64,000 nucleotides of DNA. Origin: Paramarasmius palmivorus. Lineage: Eukaryota > Basidiomycota > Agaricomycetes > Agaricales > Marasmiaceae. The translations under genes were made by a program, and so were the position numbers. Within the stretch, counting starts at the first letter, position 1. The number at the start of each line of letters is the position of its first letter. The notes under the pieces are model-generated. The model was not told the origin of the DNA, searched no databases, and worked only from the letters and a program-made list of their open reading frames with translations. The stretch is taken from NCBI GenBank assembly GCA_037176845.1, contig JAYKXP010000014.1, forward strand, positions 248,001 to 312,000, read 5' to 3'. Positions 23,476 through 34,900 of the stretch are shown piece after piece.

Positions 23476-24218
23476 TTAGTCTAGCCACTCTTTGGATGCA
23501 TCGAACAGTGGGCACGCCGCGTCAGCTTGATAGGTGATGCCTTCGATGTGTTGCGCAACCTTGAAAAAAATCTCGATGAGAATAAATGGACGACGTTGTG
23601 ACTCCTCGACATACCTCATCACGAACTTCCCACTTGGCCAGAATCTTCGCCATATCGCCACACTTTTCCTCTATTTCCTTCAGGCAAGCCTTAATTTCGT
23701 CCTTGTAGCCCTTCGTCAATTGATAGCTAGCGTCTCCCGTAAACATATCACGATGGAATTGGACCTTCGCATCGGCGAAATTGACATCCTTCGATACGGG
23801 TACCCGACAGTAGGATAGACACTCTCGAAACTGAACGACGGCTGCTGAGTCTTCAGGCAATTTCTCCTTTGCTGATGGCCTGCGAGGATAATTCTTGTGG
23901 CAATTGCATTTTGCGATCTTCTGGAGAGCTTCAAGTTTCTCTCTGTCCATTCCAGGATGATATTCGAGACTGTCTCCATGGCGTATGTCCATGTATCTAT
24001 CAAGTGCTTCCATGCTCTCTTCGTAAAGCCATTTCGGCATATCCTGCTCTAGCTTTCGCTTTAGACCTTCAATGGTCCGGGGCTTAGATCTGCGAGATGG
24101 GGAAGAGAATAGTGGCAATTTTTAGTCAACAAGGCTGTCGAAGAATCAAGCGAGGAGTAACCGACTTGTTAGAATAAGGAGTTTGCTTTGCAGGTTTTGA
24201 GCGATGCGTCTTGGGCAT
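23476..24218 (-). CDS. Paralogue 2 of the ExoX-like pair, domain lost
   Basis: The start MPKTHRSKPAKQTPYSNK is similar to paralogue 1 (MPKEPRSKHTKQSSH). After a first intron the protein goes directly to SKPRTIEGLKRKLEQD, then MPKWLYEESMEALDRYMD, YPRRPSAKEKLPEDSAAV, KGYKDEIKACLKEIEEK and WEVRDE; after the last intron it reads VAQHIEGITYQ and stops at 23476. The FGKHKGRT domain is missing. Shared exon ends, intron position and flanking residues show that the pair arose by tandem duplication. Function is unknown. Confidence 0.7.
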
Positions 24219-24349
24219 GATTCAATGGATGAAGTATCTGGTCAAGCAAGGGGCTTGTTTCACGAAAGGATCGAGTTCGAGCATGTCACAACACGTGAAA
24301 TACCACTTCAGTCGAAAAGAGCACTTGTATTGATCAATGGTCTCGTCAA

Positions 24350-25190
24350 TTACTTGCCAGTCACTGTATGCAATGCACTTTCAGCCATCAACTTCACGTC
24401 GTCGATGCCTGCTGCTAAAGTAGGCTGAACCTATCGGGAATCGTACCCATAAGTACCGCATCTTCATACTACGGGTGCTAGCTTACCCTCATGAATGCAA
24501 CTCCAACGACCTCCAGATTATTCTGCTTGATGAATGTGTCGGCTTCAAACTGCAACCTTTCGTTGAAATCCGCAGGTCGCTCCTTCTCCTTCTCTAAGCT
24601 CGGTTCACTGACGGTGCCTTTGGCTAGGATAAACACGTATCGGTGAGCTCCCGTGGTGGGCATAGGCGCACTCGGCAAGAATGTCGTATGCGTCGAAGAG
24701 CTGATGCGTTGAAGTTCTGCGTAAGTAGGAGTGTCGGCGACTTTGGGTTTCAGCGAAGAGATTACCCAGTGGCGAACTTGCTTGTTCTTGGGATCGTTAG
24801 GCTGCATGAGGTCGGGGTCTGTCATGATAAGAGTATACGAGGAATCCGGAGAGAGTGCCTGGATAACTATCATTAATGGTGAAGCCTGGCTTTTGTGATG
24901 TAAAGGCTTACATCGGCAGGATGGAATCGTATTGTTGGTTCGGACTGAACCTGATCACGGTGCGGCGTGGCATTGACGATGACATTGACACCGGATGGGT
25001 AAACAATTTCCAAGATGCCCTGCATGACATCGGTAAGAGATTGGGACATGAACTTGTAAGAGCTTGTAAGTCGTACCTGTAGAGAAGGTTCTTGCTGCAA
25101 CACGTCGGGAATAACGTGTGATTCTTTGAGCGCTGAGAGTACCTCGGCTGTGGATGGCAGAGGTGTTGTTCGGCTGGGTTGAGAAGACAT
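24350..25190 (-). CDS. Phosphatidylethanolamine-binding protein (PEBP/Tfs1-like)
   Basis: This is a PEBP-fold protein; yeast Tfs1 inhibits carboxypeptidase Y and Ras-GAP. Spliced blocks are HVIPDVLQQEPSLQ, GILEIVYPSGVNVIV, FHPADALSPDSSYTLIMTDPDLMQPNDP (central ligand pocket with DPD), VRHWVISSLKP, GAHRYVFILAKG and FNERLQFEADTFIKQNNLEVVGVAFMR. The last intron leads to PTLAAGIDD and ends LHTVTGK. The HW..S and PH/AHRY motifs around the ligand site are present. Four exons. The start at 25190 is the first ATG. Confidence 0.85.
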
Positions 25191-25846
25191 GTTTTACGAA
25201 TTGGGGGAGACGTACGTTCGGAAGCCTGTAACTTATAAACAGGGGACGGAAGGGTCATATTATACGTCAGTCTACACGTCAAATTCGGAGATGCATCGAC
25301 GAGTGTTTTCGCATGGAATTTGGATTCTTGCTCCGAAAATACAGTTGCGAAGTGCCAAAGAACCGTGGCGGGTACTGAAGTAGCCGATAGCTTGCTGAAG
25401 TCAAGGATTACGATTTTGCTTACACGCGTTTTGTTGGAGAAAAAGCAGGCTAGAGGTTGATCCGTAGAAAGCTAGATATCCAGAGATAGTCAAAGTTGAG
25501 TCCAAGACAAATTCGAAGAAACCAGCAGAAATCAGAGCAACTCGAGTTCAGGACTGTCCTCAGTGTCACCGACAATGACAAAAAAATTGTTGGTGGTACA
25601 CGGACCAAGTCTCAGGAACTCGCGTGAATTTTCCCACGAACCATTGCGCCATTCGCGACGTCATCGTGACCCAAGCGCTTCGCGTCGGAATCGACCGCAC
25701 CACAAGACACTGGATTGAAATAAATAAAAAGCTGAGCAGCTGTAGCAAGATATGAGGTCACCTGGTATCATTCATTTTGCTTCCTGCTTAGATTCCCTAT
25801 TTCACTCATCTTTCCTCCGTACCATCACCACGACTCGCCCGACATA
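25191..25846. other. Divergent promoter region, 656 bp
   Basis: This lies between the PEBP gene (minus) and the next gene (plus). No coding sequence, repeat or clear promoter motif is supported. Confidence 0.5.
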
Positions 25847-26639
25847 ATGGTTGTCCTCATGAGAAGCGCTCTCACAAGCCTTAGGTCTGCAGCCTCGAAC
25901 AGAGGCCCTGCTGCAGGCTTGAGATACAAGTACTCGTCGACAAGGTTGGTTTCGTTGCGTCTCAGGAATGCCAGGTCACTGACCAATGCAGACACTATTC
26001 TAGGTAAATCGAAGCTTCGCGCTCTAGATCTTCTTGATTCTTATGATTGACATGCTATGCTTTCAGCACAATGCACGACAATGATCCTCTCGTACGTGGT
26101 ATTACCTATACCCGACCTCAACCCGCTCAGTGCCCTTACAGACTTTGGAGACCGAGAAACAGAGAAACCTGAACCGCCAACAGCACAAGACTTCCACGCC
26201 TCACCATGAGCATGCTCCGGGCTGGAATGAGCCCCTTGCTACTGCATCCGAGGCTTCTGTGAAGGTATGCAGCTGTGCGATATTCCTATTCAATTGCCCT
26301 GACACCCGTGACCAGGCCGACCGCTCAGCATCCCGCCCGGAGGAGATGCAGAATAAGACTGTCGACTATATCCTTAGTCGACACAATCCCGATGACCGTG
26401 CTCAATCTACCCAATCAACATTGCTCAAGGATGCAGTTGAGGGTCCGTTGAGTTCCGCTGAGGGTCACGAGGAGGCGGAAACCCTAGTCAAGAAGACGGT
26501 TCACGAAGAAACTACGGAAGTCATCAAGAAGAACCCTACACCCAGTGAAGAAAGCGTATGTACTGTTATCCTTCCAGTTTTGGTTTGGAAGTTGACCGTG
26601 TGGGGTTTCTAGGTTAAGGCTGATCGAGGAGAGATATGA
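25847..26639 (+). CDS. Small conserved fungal protein, probably mitochondrial
   Basis: I cannot name a function. The N-terminus (MVVLMRSALTSLRSAASNRG, then LRYKYSSTR) is Arg/Ser-rich without acids, like a mitochondrial presequence. The downstream pattern TMHDNDPLTLETEKQRNL, QHKTSTPHHEHAPGWNE, LATASEASVKADRS is one I associate with conserved fungal proteins of unknown role. The tail is acidic and disordered and ends VKADRGEI. Exons: 25847-25944, 25992-26003 (12 nt), 26067-26091, 26142 to about 26260, then two more, with the stop at 26637-26639. The 12-nt microexon could also be skipped in frame. Confidence 0.65.
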
Positions 26640-27292
26640 ATGGTTTATGTGCCTACGAATCCCAAAATATCTCGGACTCCTTGTTCTATTTGTATCTGGT
26701 TGAAGACCCAAAGCAACTTGTATTATAGTTTGTACTGTACTCTCGATCACATAGTATTTAGCATCTACAAGCCACCATACGAGTACTACTGCTGGATGTT
26801 GAGGTGCGGATGGAAGTCCCACATCACGAAACCTCAGAGTAGGAAAGCAATGGAATTTCTTCGTTTTATTAATACTTGACTTCTTGATTCTCAACCCTGT
26901 CCGTATAAATATGCCATGTAACAAAGCAAAAGGAACATGGTGGGACGTGCGAAGCAAAGAGACGGAATTACAGAGAAACGTATCCAGAAGAGAAAGAATG
27001 AACAAGAATGCAAACGTGTACATCATCTACTATTGGGTACATTACTTGCACAGGAAAACGGTCTCTTGAGGAAGAAGGTGTGAAAGGGAGACCAGCGGGT
27101 AACTGTACGGGTAATGACAGGAAAGGCAAGATTAGGAAGGGGAGGCCAGTGTTCGAAATACGATGGCAAGGAAAATGTCATGACACTTGCAATGTTGCGT
27201 GTGTATGTCGTGTTGGAATACAGGTCTCTCTCTCAAACACCATCTTCATGCATGAAAAAGGAGATATATTGCTGTGTGGTTGTAGAACAAAA
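26640..27292. other. Convergent intergenic region, 653 bp
   Basis: This is the 3' region shared by the preceding gene and the PP2A gene, AT-rich, with only short spurious frames. I see no other element. Confidence 0.5.
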
Positions 27293-28681
<1,389 letters not shown>

Positions 28682-28825
28682 GTTCTGGTCGTGAGTGTAT
28701 GTGTAAGGTGACGAGGGAATAAAATGATTGTGAATGACAAGAGTTGTGGGTCAAAGGGTCCTTTGCGTTCGTCACGCTGTCACATCTTTCCCTTTCCACC
28801 TCAATCGCGACCGACGCGTACAAAA

Positions 28826-31071
28826 ATGGCTGAACATCAAGCTGTCTATGCTACTGACGAGGTATGCGGTTCTACATGAATGAAAGGACATTTTGCTCAT
28901 TCTTGAACAGTATGGAAGACCATTCATTATCGTACGAGAACAAGCAAGGAAAACGAGATCGCATGGTGTCGAGGCAATCAAGGTGTGTAATCAGCCTTTT
29001 GGGTTTCAAACTGTTGTAGCTCACACAAAGCAGTCGCACATCCTTGCAGCTCGAACAGTAGCAAACATCATCCGAACATCACTGGGACCCAGAGGTCAAT
29101 ATTTCGCTCTTGATTTTGGGGATACTGTAACTGAAGAGACTTTTTCCCTTTTCTTCCATCACATTCCATTCATCCAGGTCTCGACAAAATCCTCATTTCA
29201 CCGGATGGTGATATTACAGTCACAAATGATGGCGCAACGATATTGGGACAGATGGAAGTGGAACACCAAATAGCCAAATTGCTCGTTCAGCTCTCCAAAA
29301 GTCAAGATGACGAGATTGGCGATGGTACGACTGGTGTAGTTGGTGCGTTCTTCTTCCTAGTCTGTCATATTTACATTTCATCTGATGCCCATAATATAGT
29401 CCTCGCTGGTGCACTCCTTGAACAGAGTGAAGCCTTGCTAGACCGAGGAATTCATCCCATCCGAATCGCAGATGGCTTTGATCGCGCATGTGCTGTTGCT
29501 GTCGAAGAACTCGATCGCATAGCGGACCGTATCGAATTCTCGAAGAAGGACACTGGAAACTTGCTCAAGACAGCAATGACCAGTTTGGGTAGCAAAATGT
29601 ATGTTCATCTTCTCATCGGCCAACTCAAAAACCTTGCTAAATTTGAGTAATCAGCGTATCAAAGGAGCACCAACAGTTTGCTCAGATAGCCGTTGATGCT
29701 GTCCTTCAAGTTGCTGACCTCGAACGTCGTGATGTACCCTTCGATTTAATCAAGGTTGACGGCAAAGTTGGCGGGTCGCTTGCAGATACTACTCTCATTA
29801 AGGGCGTGCTCATCGACAAGGACATGTCACATCCTCAGATGCCTCATTCTGTCAAGGATGCTCGGCTAGCCATCCTCACTTGTCCCTTTGAACCCCCGAG
29901 ACCAAAGACGAAGCATCACCTTGATATCACGAGCGTGGAGGAGTACAAAAAGTTACGGGACTACGAGAAGGAGAAGTTTACCGACATGATTAAGAAGGTC
30001 AAGGATACTGGTGCAAACCTAGTGATCTGTCAATGGGGTTTCGATGACGAGGCTAATCACTTGCTGATGCAAAACGATTTACCTGCTGTTCGGTGGGTAG
30101 GTGGCCCCGAAATCGAGGTACGGAATTAGCTCTTCCGCGCTTGTTATTGGGAAAGCTGATTGTTTTTGAATATGAATAGCTCATTGCCATTGCGACACAA
30201 GGACGAATCGTCCCTAGGTTCGAAGATCTCACTGCCGCTAAACTTGGAAAAGCAGGTATTGTACGTGAGATTTCGTTCGGTACCACTAGGGACAAGATGT
30301 TGGTGATCGAGGAATGCGCAAATACTCGTGCAGTCACGATCTTCGTTCGTGGCAGTAACAAGATGGTGTGTTGCATTCGTTCACTGACTAGCCAGTTAAT
30401 TCAATCGCATTACCTAGATCGTGGATGAAGCAAAACGCGCCCTTCATGACGCGATTTGTGTTGTCCGCAACCTGGTGGTCGACAACAGAGTGGTGTATGG
30501 CGGAGGCGCTGCTGATATTAGCTGTGCGATTGCTGTATCTAAAGCTGCCGACGAGGTGCGCGTGCTGCTGTCTCGCGGAGTCGAGTTTACTAATTACCCA
30601 ATAGATTCCATCGATAGAGCAATATGCTATGAGAGCATTCTCCTCCGCCTTAGATGCTGTACCATTGGCTCTTGCCGAGAACAGCGGCCTCTCACCGATA
30701 GAAACGCTTGCTGAGGTGAAGAGTCGTCAAATCAATGAAGGCAACTCTCGATTAGGTATCGACTGCAACGGACGGGGCGAAAATGGTAGGTTTCGGTAAT
30801 CCCCTTGTCATGCAACTATAGTTCAAACTGTCGTGTTTCCAGACATGAAGAAGCAGTTCGTGTACGATCCCCTCATCTCCAAAAGACAGCAGTATCTCCT
30901 CGCGACCCAGGTATGTCTCTATTGTAGCATCGAACTCGCGCCATCTTACGCCTTCGATTCTAGTTGGTACGGGCAGTTCTAAAGATTGGTATGTTCTGGT
31001 TCTTTGTTCACAGTGCCCGAACTAACTGTCCCTCAGATGATGTGATCATTGCTGGTGAAGCTGAAGATTAG
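28826..31071 (+). CDS. CCT5: T-complex protein 1 subunit epsilon (CCT5)
   Basis: This is one of the eight subunits of the cytosolic chaperonin TRiC/CCT, which folds actin and tubulin. The spliced protein has group II chaperonin motifs: [40 protein letters not shown] (ATP and metal site), [16 protein letters not shown], and [19 protein letters not shown]. Epsilon-specific features are [21 protein letters not shown] and [21 protein letters not shown]. The end reads [25 protein letters not shown]. About 12 introns. The start ([12 protein letters not shown]) and the stop at 31069-31071 are clear. Confidence 0.94.
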
Positions 31072-31236
31072 GTGCACTGATGGTGGCTTGGGGTGCTAAG
31101 ATATCACTTGAAGCATTATAATGTCTACAGCAGAAATAGAAACACTTCACTGTAACTCAGGCTTTGTTTGACGTTATGACGTCACTGTCCTTCCTGACCT
31201 GCGCAGCACAACGCGACTTTTACCACATCCACCACC

Positions 31237-32084
31237 ATGAGTACGCCAAACTTTCAGCCCCGTTGGACTTGCAAGTATAGAAAACGTAGGTTTTTCAACA
31301 CTTGCTGCAGAAAATAAGTTGTTTAAATTGGATCTAGCAAACAATCCCATCGAGGTCGGTGGTTCCCTCGATGGTTTAGCGCATCTCTTACTCACTCCCG
31401 ACAGGCGCAGAATCTCTATAACCATAGTCAGTTGGTCTCAAAAGGCTCGAAGATTCTTTACTGAATAGCTCTGTCTAGTTCGAACCGTTGCTTACCTTTT
31501 AGATGCTTCCTCTGAATGGCTCGTTCCAGCATTTCCGGCCCTGGCATCTTTACCACCAGAACTCCATTTTGGCCTAGAGTCAGTCATCGGTGTCGTGCTT
31601 CCTGCAGTGGGAGATGTTCTCGGTATATTTCTGGGCCTGTACCAGGTTTTCCTTAGCATGTTGTTTGGATTACCGCCGAATGTCATTGGGTTGATGGTGC
31701 GCTTTTGAAGTTGTCAAAAAGGGCATCGCTAAGAAGAAAAACAGATCTTTTATCTCGTTGCCGATGCGTTTATTGGCATCATACCCATCATAGGTTCTCC
31801 CAATCTCCTACAAATTTGTTCCTGAAGATTCAAGCCTTTGTTCACAGGAGAATTCCTCGATGTAGCGTTTAAGGCGAATCTGTATAATCTGCGATTACTC
31901 GAGAAGGAACTCAAACGGAGCCCTAAGTGGGCACAAGCGGTTCGTATTCTGTTCAACATGTACCGTGTTTGTTAGTGACGATCTATGGCAGGTTATTGTT
32001 CCCCAATACACAGATTGGATTCCTAGACGGAAGAAGGGAACGTCCGGTCCCAAGAAGTCGTGGTGGGATACCTTCAAATCATGA
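31237..32084 (+). CDS. DUF4112 membrane protein
   Basis: The core matches DUF4112, a family of unknown function with two re-entrant or membrane hairpins: ELHFGLESVIGVVLPAVGDVL, IFLGLYQVFLSMLFGLPP, then IFYLVADAFIGIIPIIG, EFLDVAFKANLYNLRLLEKEL. The two glycine- and proline-rich P.(V/I)G(D/E) turns are typical. After one more intron the C-terminus is basic (RRKKGTSGPKKSWW) and stops at 32082-32084. The N-terminal exons (MSTPNFQPRWTCKYRK and a Leu-rich piece) are less certain, especially the donor near 31425-31440. Confidence 0.75.
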
Positions 32085-32281
32085 AAGCTGCGGAAGCCCA
32101 CTTTGGAATGGATATGGATCACTACGTCGTTGCTTCATCTCGGACTCATGATAGTTAATTAAACACGAGGAATACATGCAGTCTAAATATTACAGATCTT
32201 ACACAGATACAATACATCATCCTCTCCAACACCACCCGCAAGATCCAAAGACCTCCCGAATAGCCAACACAGCCGCGTGGC

Positions 32282-33496
32282 TCATGCACCCGCTCTCGCT
32301 CTTGCCAATACCGCCGAAATTAGACCTTGCACATCATTCATTTGCACATGCGCATCCACGACATCACCGGGATCTACACCAATTTCCTCCAGGCCCGCAA
32401 CTTCAGCTGTGGCCAGTTGCCGCGAATCCGGAATGAATATAAGTGTGATACTTATGAGGTGATCGCCAACTTTCGTTCCTTCGACACGATACTGCAGTCG
32501 TATCTCATTTTCCGACGCGAGTTCCATGTTCTGCAACCCGTGCATACTGCGGTGGAGTGCCAAGGACACAGTAAACCTGTAGGAATAGATGAGGATCTCA
32601 AGCCCTTGAGAGTATCATAAACATACCAATCATATAGCGGTACTAGTCTTCCGTCGTCTTCATCTACTCTTGCCATCTTCACATTCTTTTCTGCCTCTGC
32701 CCTTTGTACCCTCAGACTCTCGACTTCCAGAGCACCGCCTTTTAGTCGATGTTTGACGCTCTGCACCTGATTCTGGACGTTCTCAATTCGATCTGCTAAT
32801 TCTTGCATTTCGGACACTTGGTCTGCGAGTTTCTGGTCGGCAGTCTGGATCGTAAGGCGTGGGTGTGGGTGTAACTGTCGAAGGCGAGATAAGGCGAGCC
32901 GTGCGTCAATGATCTTCTGAGCGAGTTCTGCGGCTTGGCTTGTCGCGTTTTTGACCTTTTGGTAGTCTAAGCTTGCAGGAAAGTTGAGTATAGAGAACCG
33001 CCAGAAGATACTATACACGTACCTTCTTCAACTAGAGGCGCTAGTGTTCGAATGTCACTCTGAACCTGCGACAAGCGGTCTTTGGACTGCTTAAGTTTCT
33101 GTTTTCGCTCCTCGTTCATCAATCTCAGCTGTTTATTGTCTTCGTCTGTGACTAGTGGTGCGTCGTCGATATCGCTGACTATAGATTTGACGTATTTATC
33201 TTTCGCGTTTTGTTCGAGGAACTGAAATTTTAGTTTCCGCAGGTATGACTATAGAGTGTGTGATATTAGAGTCACTCTTTCAGCGAGACCTCGAGACGCA
33301 CCACTTGGTCCGTAACGTCCACCGCTATTATAGCAGGATCCTTGTTCTCCGTATTCTCCATATCCTGCGCGTTATCATCGTCCTTCTCGAGCTTGTGAGC
33401 ACTGAGTGCAGCAACATTGCGGGTAATGTAGAGATTTGAGCTTTCAAAGAGATTTTCGAGGGATTTCGCGGCGCTGAGATTCTTTTCCTGGTCCAT
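32282..33496 (-). CDS. Kinetochore protein Sos7-like
   Basis: This is the predicted partner of Spc7/KNL1 at the outer kinetochore (fission yeast Sos7, budding yeast Kre28 relatives). The protein starts MDQEKNLSAAKSLENLF; the block LRKLKFQFLEQNAKDKYV is the family hallmark. A long coiled coil follows (about residues 110-260, heptads such as LADQVSEMQELADRIENV). The C-terminal part has LVPLYDWFTVSLALHRSM and a DHLISITLIFIPDSR strand, a plausible RWD-like end, closing SAVLARARAGA. An intron after VRLE (44 nt) restores the frame. The gene's start lies 108 bp from the transposon end. Confidence 0.7.
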
Positions 33497-33594
33497 GGTG
33501 GGCGTTGCTCAACAAGAGTACGCATATCACGTGCGCGTTCTTGATCGCGTTACCGCCGGATCGAAGTGCCGATATCAGCTACCTCCTTTTGAAT

Positions 33595-33603
33595 CTCTTC
33601 CAC
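33595..33603. repeat. Left target-site duplication (9 bp)
   Basis: CTCTTCCAC directly abuts the left end of the element and is repeated exactly at 34891-34899. Confidence 0.85.
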
Positions 33604-33751
33604 TAGTCTCGATCCAGACCTCCGGGGTTAACTCCTTTTTGGGAGAATTTCGAAGTTTTGTTTTGTTTGTTCGTTTCTGAGGGCAGAGTTCGTAACCCGG
33701 AGGTCTGGTGCAATTTCACCGAGCGACCCTCCCTCGGTGACATGGTGTCAC
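33604..33751 (+). repeat. Left terminal inverted repeat
   Basis: A 148-bp arm that matches the right arm in reverse, with indels in the middle. It contains a sub-terminal hairpin and a CACCGAG/CTCGGTG stem at 33718-33739. Confidence 0.8.
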
Positions 33752-34717
33752 AAGTCATCTCCGCGCGCTAAATCAGCTTGGGGAACCTACAATACAATAT
33801 TCATGCATTGATGTATATACCTGCTAAATTCATCTGTAAAGTAGAACTAAAGAAATATGACATGAGGGGATTTTTGAACGGCAGGTGGACCAGTGCGTTA
33901 AGTTGCTTCTGTTTTCTGAAGTTTGGGCCAATGAGCAAACGCGTGCAAAAAAGCGGCATACCGAGCCACCGAGCGATATCAAGTCAGCTGAAGAGAGACG
34001 ATGTTGGATGGTGTTAACCTGTGAGAGCTAATGTACTAACGGTTGAAGATCTCGCAGTCATTGGCTGACATGGACAAATGCAAATCATCTGTCGAAACAA
34101 TGCTTGACAAGTAATGAGTTCATGTGGTTCCATACAAGTAAACGCTATGTTCATTGTGGCAGTACTAATGGATAATCAACACGAGGATGCTAGAAAACAA
34201 GGCCGCCAACCCACGCGCTTTGAGCTAAGCCAAAGTCAGTCATACTTCGATGATAATGTCAACCTTGTCGAGTCTGGCTGCCAAAGTCCGTCTTCAAAAA
34301 CACAGTAAGTCTGTGTGAACCTAGACAATATTACTGTCAATGAGCAAATGGCTCAAGACTGAAACAACGCGAAAAACACACACCTTAGCTGCCGCAATTT
34401 CTCTGCTATCCACATTCTATTCCTACTCTGACCGAGCGAGATTCCAGCATCTTCTTGTTGTCTTGCTGATGACGGTGAAGAGACCAATAACAAGGGCGGA
34501 AGTAATCTCGAGGAAGGAGATGCGAAAGGCTCAGATAGCGGACATGAGTGGAAAGAGCAAGAGATCGATGTTCAACAAGTACTGGTTAAGTCTGGGTTGA
34601 GGTTGATTTTACGAGAGGAAATTTGCTTGAGTCTCAGAGGCTGCAAATGTTGGCACTGGATGGCGGCGGTGGACCTTGTAATCGTATGACGATGGGATGC
34701 GGAGGTAAGAATAACGC

Positions 34718-34890
34718 GTGACAGTCACCGAGGGAGGGTGCCGCGGCAAAATTGCACCAGACATCCTAGCGTGTCCACGAGCCCAACCTGAGCTACAAAC
34801 AAAAGAAAACACTGAAATTCTCTAAAAAGGGAAAGTACACGGGGTAACTACGATAGCGAGTGGACGCGCAGGATGTCTGGTTCGAGACTA
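34718..34890 (-). repeat. Right terminal inverted repeat
   Basis: A 173-bp arm ending 10 bp before the proline iminopeptidase ATG, so it must contain or abut that gene's transcription start. Confidence 0.8.
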
Positions 34891-34899
34891 CTCTTCCAC
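34891..34899. repeat. Right target-site duplication (9 bp)
   Basis: CTCTTCCAC, identical to 33595-33603. It is followed by C and the ATG of the next gene. Confidence 0.85.
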
Positions 34900-34900
34900 C

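Larger units (their letters stand above)
33604..34890. mobile_element. Non-autonomous DNA transposon with long TIRs (Mutator-like?)
   Basis: This 1,287-bp element is bounded by imperfect terminal inverted repeats, left arm 33604-33751 and right arm 34718-34890. Both begin TAGTCTCGA(T/A)CCAGAC(C/A)TCC reading inward and share GTCTGGTGCAATTT and ACCCTCCCTCGGTGAC. It is flanked by a perfect 9-bp direct repeat. The inner 966 bp have no frame resembling a transposase, so it needs a helper in trans. Long TIRs plus a 9-bp duplication point to the Mutator/MULE superfamily (inference; P and hAT elements make 8 bp). Each arm also folds on itself: 33614-33630 pairs with 33693-33708, and 34757-34778 with 34860-34880. 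Confidence 0.82.

Noticed and set aside
33778..34600. Short plus-strand frames inside the transposon as transposase remnants
   Set aside because: None shows a DDE/D pattern, zinc finger or SWIM motif, and all are under 90 codons.
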